A stretch of DNA of 5,001 bases from Planctomycetota bacterium (GTDB lineage: Bacteria > Planctomycetota > UBA1135): NCBI GenBank assembly GCA_027623585.1, contig JAQBVK010000190.1, positions 1-5,001 on the forward strand, written 5' to 3'. Both the position numbers and the translations under genes were made by a program. Below the pieces are notes generated by a model, which saw only the letters and a list, made by a program, of their open reading frames with translations, did not search any database and was not told where the DNA came from. Below are positions 1 to 5,001 of this stretch, in pieces. How positions within the stretch are numbered: position 1 is the first letter of the stretch; each line of letters starts with the position of its first letter.

Positions 1-1
1 G

Positions 2-1135
2 GCCGTGCTCGAAGACCTGGAAGCCAGCGTTGCGGCGGAAGCCGCCGACGCCCGCGGGATCACGGCGGATGCTCTGCGCGCGTTCATTCGAGAGCGCGGC
101 TGGTGCGGCGCCGAGGAGGCCGTGGAGCGCGGCTTGCTCGATCGCGTGCTCCACTTCGGCGACTTGTTGGAGGAATTGGAGACGGCTGCCGGAGTGGACG
201 ACGACACCGGCTCTTTCCGCCAAGTGGGCTTTGTGGATTGGGTCGCGCGGCAGCGCGCGCCGCGCGGGGGAAGTCGCACCATCGCGGTGCTCTACGCGGA
301 GGGCGAGATCCTGGACGGGGAAGGCGCCGGTGCGATCGGCGGTAACTCCTTCTCCAGAAAGTTGCGCGCCTTGCGCGACGACGACGAGGTGGATGCCGTC
401 GTCTTGCGCGTGGACAGTCCAGGCGGCAGCGCGGCGGCCAGCGAGTTGATTCTGCAGGAGGTGCAGCGCCTCAAGCAGCGCAAGCCGGTGGTGATCTCCA
501 TGGGCGGCGTCGCTGCGAGCGGCGGCTACTGGATTTCCTGCCAAGCCTCGCGGATCGTGGCGGATCCGGCGACCGTGACCGGATCGATCGGCGTGCTCGG
601 TTTGATGCCGAACGCCGCGCCCGCGCTTGCGCGTCTCGGCATCCACGTCAGCACCGTCCGTACTTCGCCCTACGCCGACGCCCTGAGCCTGTTTCGTGCG
701 CGCGATGAAGCGGAGATGGGCCGCGTGCAAGAATTCGTGGATGCAATCTATGAAACATTTCTCGATCGCGTGGCAGAAGGCCGCGGTCTCCCGCGCGAAC
801 GCGTGCACGAACTCGCGCAGGGGCGGGTGTGGTCGGGAACCGACGCGGCGGAATTCGGATTGGTGGACGCGCTCGGCGGACTCGGCGACGCGGTGCGGAT
901 CGCGGCGCAGCTCGCCGGAGCGGGCGCCGACGGCTATCGCGTGCAGTGGCACGACCGCGCGCCCGGGCTGCTCGATCGCGCGATGCAGGATTTCTTTCAA
1001 GGCGCGCCGCAACCGATCGCCGCGCTGCCGGCGTCCTTGGAGGCCGCTGCGCGCGAGGCCTGGTCTTTGATCCGCGGAGGAGGAGCTCGACCCGCCGTGC
1101 TCGCGCGGCTTCCGTTCAGTCTGCGCGTGCAGTGA
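2..1135 (+). CDS. sppA: Signal peptide peptidase SppA, 67K type (S49 family), 5'-truncated
   Basis: Membrane-associated serine protease that degrades cleaved signal peptides. The frame is open to the left edge, so the start and N-terminal part lie outside; 377 codons are visible. Numbering from the GTG at position 5, residues 1-60 match the end of the first S49 repeat ('AEEAVERGLLDRV'). Residues 92-300 form the second repeat: 'VVLRVDSPGGSAAASELI' (132-149), then 'GGVAASGGYWIS' (167-178), where S172 is the expected nucleophile. 'ADPATVTGSIGVLG' and 'GRVWSGTDAAEFGLVDALGG' follow. The ending 'ARLPFSLRVQ' resembles 67K-type C-termini. In E. coli-type SppA the catalytic Lys sits in the first repeat, which explains its absence here; I read this as edge truncation, not loss. 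The GTG at 5 is not the true start. The 3' end overlaps the convergent glycosyltransferase gene by 20 bp. Family assignment is firm. Confidence 0.94.
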   Translation, partial: AVLEDLEASVAAEAADARGITADALRAFIRERGWCGAEEAVERGLLDRVLHFGDLLEELETAAGVDDDTGSFRQVGFVDWVARQRAPRGGSRTIAVLYAEGEILDGEGAGAIGGNSFSRKLRALRDDDEVDAVVLRVDSPGGSAAASELILQEVQRLKQRKPVVISMGGVAASGGYWISCQASRIVADPATVTGSIGVLGLMPNAAPALARLGIHVSTVRTSPYADALSLFRARDEAEMGRVQEFVDAIYETFLDRVAEGRGLPRERVHELAQGRVWSGTDAAEFGLVDALGGLGDAVRIAAQLAGAGADGYRVQWHDRAPGLLDRAMQDFFQGAPQPIAALPASLEAAAREAWSLIRGGGARPAVLARLPFSLRVQ

Positions 1136-2138
1136 GCGCCTTCGCGCAGGCGCCCATGACCTGGTCGACCGGGATACGTTCCATCCACGGCGAGCGGCGA
1201 GAACGATCGCGGGTCGGCGGCTCTTCGAACTCGGCGCCGGCGTAGATGACTTCCGCGCGCGGGCCAGGAGGCGCGTACAGCACCGGATCCGTGGGGCCGA
1301 ACAGCGCGACGACGGGGGTGCCGCGCATCGCTGCGAGATGCACCGGTCCGCTGTCGGTGCCCACCAGAAGTTCGGCTTCGTCGGTCAAGCGCATCAAACT
1401 CGCGAGACTCGAGGTCGCGGGCGCGAGCGCCAATGCGCCGTTCGCCGCTGAGACGATCCGCTCGACGCCTGGAAGGTCGGCCGGAGTCCACAAGGCAAGC
1501 GGATGCCTGCCGGCATCGCGTAGGGCGCGCGCGAGTTCGGCCCAGCGCTCCGGTGGCCACTCCTTGTCGCGGCCGTAATCGGTGACGCTGCAGTGCAGCA
1601 GCACGAAGGGCGAGCGCGGGAGCGTGAGATCCGCAGCGCCTTCCGGCGGCAACTCCCAGCGTTCGAAGACCGCCACGCCGGGCCGGAGGCCCGCGGCCGC
1701 GAGCACGGCGAGATCCCGCGCACTGCGATGAACCCGACCCGGATCCGGCGCGCGCACGTCGAGGAAGCGCGCCGCGCCCTCGCGCGCCAGCGGCGGGCCG
1801 AAGCCGACCTTGCGCCCGCGGAGTTGCCGGAGGTGCAGCGCCGATTTGAGATTCGACTGCAGGTCGAGAATCAGGTCGTAGGGCTCGCGTCGCTTCAGCG
1901 CGCGCAGATGCCGCCACAGCGGCACCATGCCGAGACCGCCGCGCCATTGCTTGCGCGGAAAGACCAAGGTCTCGGCCACCAACGGGTGCGAGCGTGGCAA
2001 GTCCGCGCAGCGATCTTCGGCGAGCCACTCCACGCGGCAGCCCGGCAGTTCGCGGTGGAGCGCGTGCAGCACCGGCAACGCAAAGCACAGATCGCCGAGC
2101 GCGCTCAGGCGAACGATCAGCACGCGCGCACCCTGCAT
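1116..2138 (-). CDS. LPS heptosyltransferase, glycosyltransferase family 9 (WaaC/OpsX-like)
   Basis: Cytoplasmic or inner-membrane-peripheral enzyme expected to transfer heptose from ADP-heptose to the Kdo region of lipid A-core. The product is 340 aa, normal for GT9. The N-terminal Rossmann domain opens 'RVLIVRLSALGD' (5-16), with D16 at the position of the conserved acidic residue after the first strand. 'PYDLILDLQSNLKSALHLRQL' (87-106) resembles the WaaC 'YDAVIDAQGLVKSA' segment. In the C-terminal domain, 'DYGRDKEWPPERW' (187-199) has K192 and 'GTDSGPVHLAAMRGTPVVALFGPTDP' (260-285) has D262. Both match the donor/phosphate-binding motifs of WaaC-type enzymes. The ATG at 2138 puts the first strand right at the N-terminus, as in the family; ATG 2156 and TTG 2180 are in-frame alternatives that overlap the divergent gene. 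No Shine-Dalgarno is visible. Similarity favours heptosyltransferase I over II, but acceptor specificity cannot be read from sequence. Confidence 0.9.
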   Translation of the reverse strand: MQGARVLIVRLSALGDLCFALPVLHALHRELPGCRVEWLAEDRCADLPRSHPLVAETLVFPRKQWRGGLGMVPLWRHLRALKRREPYDLILDLQSNLKSALHLRQLRGRKVGFGPPLAREGAARFLDVRAPDPGRVHRSARDLAVLAAAGLRPGVAVFERWELPPEGAADLTLPRSPFVLLHCSVTDYGRDKEWPPERWAELARALRDAGRHPLALWTPADLPGVERIVSAANGALALAPATSSLASLMRLTDEAELLVGTDSGPVHLAAMRGTPVVALFGPTDPVLYAPPGPRAEVIYAGAEFEEPPTRDRSRRSPWMERIPVDQVMGACAKALTARAD

Positions 2139-2143
2139 CGGGC

Positions 2144-2150
2144 GAGAGGA
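2144..2150 (+). promoter_or_regulatory. Possible Shine-Dalgarno (GAGAGGA) for the Kdo kinase gene
   Basis: This is a purine run with partial anti-SD complementarity, 12 nt before the GTG at 2163. That spacing is longer than the usual 5-9 nt, so its role is doubtful. It overlaps the minus-strand -10 candidate of the heptosyltransferase gene. Confidence 0.25.
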
Positions 2151-2152
2151 TA
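2147..2152 (-). promoter_or_regulatory. Candidate -10 element (TATCCT) for the heptosyltransferase gene
   Basis: On the minus strand TATCCT matches TATAAT at four positions and fits TANNNT. It ends 8 nt before the ATG at 2138, so a transcript would begin at or next to the start codon (leaderless). No -35 resembling TTGACA lies 17 nt upstream. It shares bases 2151-2152 with a -10-like hexamer on the other strand. Confidence 0.3.
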
Positions 2153-2156
2153 CCAT
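2151..2156 (+). promoter_or_regulatory. Candidate -10 element (TACCAT) for the Kdo kinase gene
   Basis: TACCAT matches TATAAT at four positions and ends 6 nt before the GTG at 2163, the distance expected for a leaderless transcript. No -35 is recognisable upstream, inside the heptosyltransferase gene. It overlaps the opposite-strand hexamer TATCCT by the two bases TA. Confidence 0.3.
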
Positions 2157-2162
2157 CCGGCC

Positions 2163-2903
2163 GTGTCCGGCTCCGCGCAAGAGGATCCGCTGCTCACGCT
2201 CGAAACGGCGGATCCGGAGCCGTTCGTCGCGGACGAGCGCGCGCGGCTGTGGCTCGCGCCTGCGCTGCAGTCCGGACAGGACCCTCTGGCCTGGCGCGAG
2301 AGCGGCGAACTCCTGCTCGCGGCGTTGGCGAAGGAGGAAGAATTACTCGTTTCGGGACGCGGCACCGTGCGCGTGGTTCGTCTCGGTGCGTACGAAGGCG
2401 TCTGGCGCGTCAACCGCCACGGCGGCTTGCTCGGAGGCTTGCGCGGCGACCGTTATCGCTCACTCGCGCGCCTTCAGAGCGAGGTGACGCTGGTCGGCCA
2501 CCTGCGCGAGCTCGGCGTCCCGACGCCGCCCGTCCTGCTCGCCTTCGCCGCGCGGCGCGGCTCGGCTTGGCGCCAACACCTCGTCACCTTGCGGGTGCCG
2601 GAGGCGGTCAGCGTGTTCGACGCACGTGAGCAAGCGGCAGCCGCGCCGGCCGCTCACGCGCTCTTGGATCGCTTGTACGAGCTCGGACTCTGGGCCACGG
2701 ATTTACATCCAGACAACCTGCTGTGGCAAGCGGAGTCCCAGCGCTGTTGGCTGATCGATCTCGCGGGAGCGCGGCTGCTCGGCCGTCCTCTGAACGGGCG
2801 CGAGCGCGCTGCCCGTGATGCGCGCTTCCGGCGGTACTTCCAGAAACATGCCGGCGCTGTGCCCACGGCCTACGCACAGAGGTCCGTAGGGCGGAAGGGC
2901 TAG
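2163..2903 (+). CDS. Kdo/lipopolysaccharide kinase family protein (KdkA/WaaP-like)
   Basis: Predicted small kinase of 246 aa that would phosphorylate Kdo, or another inner-core sugar, of LPS at the cytoplasmic face. The N-lobe holds 'WRVNRHGGLLGGLRGDRY' (81-98), like the 'LRHYRRGGLxGxxxxDRY' segment of KdkA proteins. A helix with a candidate Glu (E107) and 'LRELGVPTPPVLLAF' (114-128) follow. The catalytic loop is 'ATDLHPDNLL' (178-187), with D180 as likely base and N185 as metal ligand; 'LIDLAGARLL' (197-206) gives the DFG-equivalent D199. The R82 region replaces a clear ATP-binding Lys, which I believe is usual for the KdkA branch, but this should be checked on an alignment. The GTG at 2163 was chosen because the frame further upstream is entirely antisense to the heptosyltransferase gene. 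It is divergent from that gene (24-bp gap) and followed by cysS after 11 bp. A WaaP-type heptose kinase is the main alternative. Confidence 0.8.
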   Translation: MSGSAQEDPLLTLETADPEPFVADERARLWLAPALQSGQDPLAWRESGELLLAALAKEEELLVSGRGTVRVVRLGAYEGVWRVNRHGGLLGGLRGDRYRSLARLQSEVTLVGHLRELGVPTPPVLLAFAARRGSAWRQHLVTLRVPEAVSVFDAREQAAAAPAAHALLDRLYELGLWATDLHPDNLLWQAESQRCWLIDLAGARLLGRPLNGRERAARDARFRRYFQKHAGAVPTAYAQRSVGRKG

Positions 2904-2906
2904 AAT
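2901..2906 (+). promoter_or_regulatory. Candidate -10 element (TAGAAT) upstream of cysS
   Basis: TAGAAT matches the -10 consensus at five of six bases and includes the TAG stop of the kinase gene. It ends 8 nt before the GTG of cysS. A purine-rich GGAAGGG (2893-2899, approximately) is about 15 nt from the start, too far for a good Shine-Dalgarno. No -35 is seen 17 nt upstream. It could give cysS its own leaderless transcript inside the operon. Confidence 0.4.
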
Positions 2907-2914
2907 TCCGCACC

Positions 2915-4330
2915 GTGGCTCGCTCCGCGCTGCACTTCTACGACACGCTCTCGCGGCGCAAAGTTGAGTTTCGTCCGCTCACCCCCGGCGAAGTGCGCAT
3001 GTACCACTGCGGCCCGACGGTGTATCAACGACCGCACATCGGCAACTATCGCGCCTTCCTTTTCGCCGACTTGTTGAGGCGCGTGCTGGAGCGTTGGGGA
3101 TATCGGGTCACGCAGGTAATGAATCTGACCGACGTCGGACACCTGCTTGGCGACGGCGACGACGGCGAGGACCGCATGGAAAAGCAGGCGCGCAAAGAGG
3201 GCACCGATCCGTGGAAGATCGTCGAGCGCGTTGCCGAGCAGTTCTTCGCCGATCTCAAGGCCCTCGGCGTGCAGCCCGCGCACCACTATCCGCGCGCCAC
3301 GGCTCACGTGCCCGAGATGCTCGAGATGATTCGCGAGCTGATCAAGCGGGGGCACGCCTACCAAGTGGGCGAGAACGTCTACTTCGACGTCCACAGTTTT
3401 TCCGAGTACGGAAAACTCTCGGGCAATCGGGTGGCCGATCTCGAAGCCGGCGCGCGCCTCGAAGTCAACCCGGAGAAGCGCCACCCCGCCGACTTCGCGC
3501 TGTGGAAGTCCGATCCGCGCCACGTGATGAAGTGGGCGTCCGAATTCGGCGAGCACGGATTCCCGGGCTGGCACATCGAGTGCTCGGCGATGTCGAAGAA
3601 GTACCTCGGCGAAAGCTTCGACATCCATACCGGCGGCGAGGACAACGTCTTTCCGCACCACGAATGCGAAATCGCGCAGAGCGAATGCGCGCACGGCAAG
3701 CCCTTCGTCAGCCTGTGGATGCACACGCAGTTCTTGCAAGTCGACGGCGGCAAGATGTCGAAGTCGCTCGGCAACGTCTACCTGCTCGACGACGTCGCCA
3801 CGCACGGCTTCACGCCGCGCGACTTCCGTTTCTTCGCGCTGCGCGCGCACTACCGCGGCTCGTTGAACTTCACCTGGGAAGCACTCAAGGGCGCGGCGGA
3901 GAGCCGCAGGAGCCTGACCGACCTGCGCGGCCGCCTGCGCGCCGCCGCCGGTCCGGCTCTTCCCGATCCTGAGCCGCCGTCGGAGTCGGCCGACTTCGAC
4001 GAAGCGCTGGCCGACGACCTGAACGCCTCGGCCGCGGTCGCCGCGCTGTTCGCGCTGCGCAGCCGCTTCCTGCGCGAGACCTGGTGGTCGCCGAACCAAG
4101 CCGCGGCGGCACTGTCCTTCCTGGCTGAGGCGGACGCGATCTTCGGACTGTTCGATCCCGACGGCGCCGGCGCGCTCGACGACGCGCGCGTCGAGGCCCT
4201 GCTGGCTGAGCGCTTGGCTGCCCGCGCGGCGCGCGATTTCGCGCGCTCCGACGCGGTCCGCGACGAACTGACGCGGGCGGGCATCGTGCTCGAGGACACC
4301 CCGGAAGGCCAGAAGTGGCACCGGTCCTGA
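2915..4330 (+). CDS. cysS: Cysteine--tRNA ligase (cysteinyl-tRNA synthetase)
   Basis: Cytoplasmic class I aminoacyl-tRNA synthetase that activates cysteine with ATP and charges tRNA-Cys. The product is 471 aa, usual for the family. 'MYHCGPTVYQRPHIGNYRAF' (29-48) contains the HIGH-type signature 'HIGN' (41-44). 'GGKMSKSLGN' (278-287) is the KMSKS loop. By comparison with E. coli CysRS the zinc ligands are C32, C223 ('WHIECSAMS'), H248 and E252 ('FPHHECEIAQ'). A DALR-type helical domain covers about 355-471 and ends with the typical 'LEDTPEGQKWHRS'. The 'TDVGHLLGDGDDGEDRMEKQA' segment (72-92) and Cys at 251, where E. coli has Asn, place it in a different branch from the E. coli enzyme; similar features occur in Bacteroidetes CysRS. 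The GTG start gives the expected N-terminus ('LHFYDTLSRRKVEF'). It lies 11 bp after the LPS kinase gene, probably in the same transcript. Confidence 0.98.
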   Translation: MARSALHFYDTLSRRKVEFRPLTPGEVRMYHCGPTVYQRPHIGNYRAFLFADLLRRVLERWGYRVTQVMNLTDVGHLLGDGDDGEDRMEKQARKEGTDPWKIVERVAEQFFADLKALGVQPAHHYPRATAHVPEMLEMIRELIKRGHAYQVGENVYFDVHSFSEYGKLSGNRVADLEAGARLEVNPEKRHPADFALWKSDPRHVMKWASEFGEHGFPGWHIECSAMSKKYLGESFDIHTGGEDNVFPHHECEIAQSECAHGKPFVSLWMHTQFLQVDGGKMSKSLGNVYLLDDVATHGFTPRDFRFFALRAHYRGSLNFTWEALKGAAESRRSLTDLRGRLRAAAGPALPDPEPPSESADFDEALADDLNASAAVAALFALRSRFLRETWWSPNQAAAALSFLAEADAIFGLFDPDGAGALDDARVEALLAERLAARAARDFARSDAVRDELTRAGIVLEDTPEGQKWHRS

Positions 4331-4346
4331 GCGTCGGCTGAGAACG

Positions 4347-4366
4347 GGAAAGACTGAAGTATTTCC
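4347..4366 (+). terminator. Weak hairpin after cysS, possible terminator
   Basis: This lies 16 nt after the cysS stop. Bases 4347-4351 (GGAAA) pair with 4362-4366 (TTTCC). After a G-A mismatch, AC pairs with GT around a TGAA loop. The stem is short and no T-run follows on either strand, so a terminator role is only a suggestion. Confidence 0.2.
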
Positions 4367-4435
4367 GCGGCGGGTTCCGATAGGGGACAGGATCCCGCTC
4401 AGGCGGCGGTCCCTCGACCGCTCCTCGCATCGACC

Positions 4436-4497
4436 TCGGCGCAGCGCGCCGACGCAGCGCGTCGCTGAGGAGCAAGGGATCCTCCGTGCTGCGCCGA
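4436..4497. terminator. Inverted-repeat structure between convergent cysS and PPTase genes
   Basis: A perfect 10-bp inverted repeat (4436-4445 with 4488-4497) extends to 13 bp on the + strand RNA through one G-U pair. It encloses two smaller hairpins: 4450-4455 with 4459-4464 (6 bp, AGC loop) and 4467-4471 with 4480-4484 (5 bp, 8-nt loop). It begins 8 nt past the stop of the phosphopantetheinyl transferase gene and about 105 nt past that of cysS, where a shared terminator would be expected. No T-run flanks it on either side. The rest of the 4331-4505 intergenic stretch shows no gene. The structure is seen by base pairing; its function is inferred. Confidence 0.4.
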
Positions 4498-4505
4498 CAG
4501 CGATC

Positions 4506-5001
4506 TCAGCAGGTCGCGGACAGCCAGCATCCGGCGAACAGGGAACCCACCTCCTCGCGCCAACTGCCGCGGAGGTCCACCATGGGCCCTTCGAGGGCGA
4601 TGAGTCGCGGGCGGGCGAGACCTTCCGGACGCGCGCCGGGCTGCAGGCGCGCGGTAAACTCCTTCGTGCCGCGGGGGAACTTGAGGCCGACGTCCTGGAA
4701 GCCCAGGAACGCCCCGGTCAGCGGCTGTAGGCACTTGTAGACCGCTTCCTTCGCGCAGAAGAAGCGGCGAACCCAGAAGCCGCGCTCCGACTCCGGCTGG
4801 TCGGCGATCCAGCGGCACTCCGCAGGGGTGCAAATGCGCCCCCAGAGCTCGGATCCGAGCGCAGCCGCCGGCTCGACGTCCACGCCGAGACCCGTGAAAT
4901 CGGCGCGCCTAGCCACGGCTGCGACGCAATGCTCCGCACTGTGCGCGATGCTGCCGACGACCTCCGGCGGCCAGACGGGCGCGCGATCGGCGCCGACGGC
5001 G
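4506..5001 (-). CDS. 4'-phosphopantetheinyl transferase, EntD-type, 5'-truncated
   Basis: Transfers the phosphopantetheine arm of coenzyme A to a conserved Ser of carrier proteins (fatty acid, polyketide or non-ribosomal peptide synthesis). The frame is open to the right edge. 164 residues are visible, and EntD-like enzymes are usually about 220-240 aa, so roughly the first third is missing. Numbering from the first whole codon at the edge: 'PPEVVGSIAHSAEHCVAAVA' (11-30) is the EntD/Sfp 'GSISHS' region. 'GLGVDVEP' (37-44) gives the Mg ligands D41 and E43. 'FFCAKEAVYKCLQP' (80-93) is the second signature, with K84, E85 and K89. The GTG at 4916 is not the real start because a family motif lies upstream of it. 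All core motifs are intact. The gene converges on cysS, and no carrier-protein or synthase gene is in view, so its partner (primary or secondary metabolism) is unknown. Confidence 0.93.
   Translation of the reverse strand, partial: AVGADRAPVWPPEVVGSIAHSAEHCVAAVARRADFTGLGVDVEPAAALGSELWGRICTPAECRWIADQPESERGFWVRRFFCAKEAVYKCLQPLTGAFLGFQDVGLKFPRGTKEFTARLQPGARPEGLARPRLIALEGPMVDLRGSWREEVGSLFAGCWLSATC

Noticed and set aside
2..300. SppA apparently lacking its catalytic Lys
   Set aside because: In 67K-type SppA the Lys is in the first repeat, upstream of the window edge. Truncation explains it, so this is not a pseudogene call.
997..2088. 363-codon minus-strand open frame
   Set aside because: It is a shifted frame inside the heptosyltransferase gene. 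The translation is Arg/Ala-rich without motifs, while the other frame has clear GT9 motifs.
1593..2162. 190-codon in-frame upstream extension of the Kdo kinase gene
   Set aside because: It is wholly antisense to the heptosyltransferase gene and shows no kinase-related content. The kinase has its usual length from GTG 2163.
2900..4321. 473-codon open frame on the minus strand
   Set aside because: It lies exactly antisense to cysS, and its low-complexity Arg/Ala/Val/Glu-rich translation matches no family. It is a by-product of GC-rich codons.
4371..4386. tRNA T-arm-like string (GGGTTCCGAT) in the intergenic region
   Set aside because: The flanking bases do not form the T-stem, and no acceptor stem or anticodon arm can be placed around it.
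3885..4475. 196-codon minus-strand open frame crossing the end of cysS
   Set aside because: It is Arg/Pro-rich, mostly antisense to cysS, and has no recognisable motif or start signal.
4399..4833. 144-codon minus-strand open frame extending past the PPTase stop
   Set aside because: It is a different frame from the phosphopantetheinyl transferase, whose motifs are all in the 4506-5001 frame. No frameshift is needed.
1..5001. Search for a defence system, mobile element, CRISPR array or new gene cluster
   Set aside because: Five recognisable chromosomal genes fill nearly all the sequence, and no transposase, integrase, spaced repeats or attachment-site duplication was seen.

Overview
This is a high-GC window from the chromosome of a Gram-negative bacterium. 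The outer-membrane diagnosis rests on two adjacent genes for the lipopolysaccharide (LPS) inner core. GC-ending codons dominate all five genes, and two of the three visible starts are GTG. The phylum cannot be fixed from this window. The cysteinyl-tRNA synthetase carries a 'TDVGHL...GEDRMEK' segment and 'FPHHECEIAQ', unlike the E. coli-type enzyme, so I would not assign it to Beta- or Gammaproteobacteria. A deltaproteobacterial or myxobacterial-type lineage, or another high-GC Gram-negative phylum, is possible.

Layout from left to right: (1) the 3' part of sppA, a 67K-type signal peptide peptidase, on + and cut by the left edge. (2) A GT9 heptosyltransferase on -, which converges on sppA and overlaps its end by 20 bp. 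(3) A 24-bp divergent start region. (4) A Kdo/LPS kinase-family gene on +. (5) cysS on +, 11 bp downstream and probably co-transcribed with the kinase gene. (6) A 175-bp convergent intergenic region with a compact inverted-repeat structure. (7) An EntD-type 4'-phosphopantetheinyl transferase on -, cut by the right edge.

The heptosyltransferase and the kinase should both act on the Kdo of lipid A-core. Their divergent arrangement suggests shared control of inner-core assembly. sppA (membrane-peptide turnover), cysS (Cys-tRNA charging) and the phosphopantetheinyl transferase (carrier-protein activation) are housekeeping or general-purpose genes with no obvious pathway link.

I see no mobile element, CRISPR array, tRNA, rRNA or clearly new multi-gene system. 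The best second-look signal is at the gene starts. All three visible start codons have a TANNNT (-10-like) hexamer 6-8 nt upstream and no well-spaced Shine-Dalgarno. This suggests leaderless transcription and, between the two LPS genes, back-to-back overlapping -10 elements.
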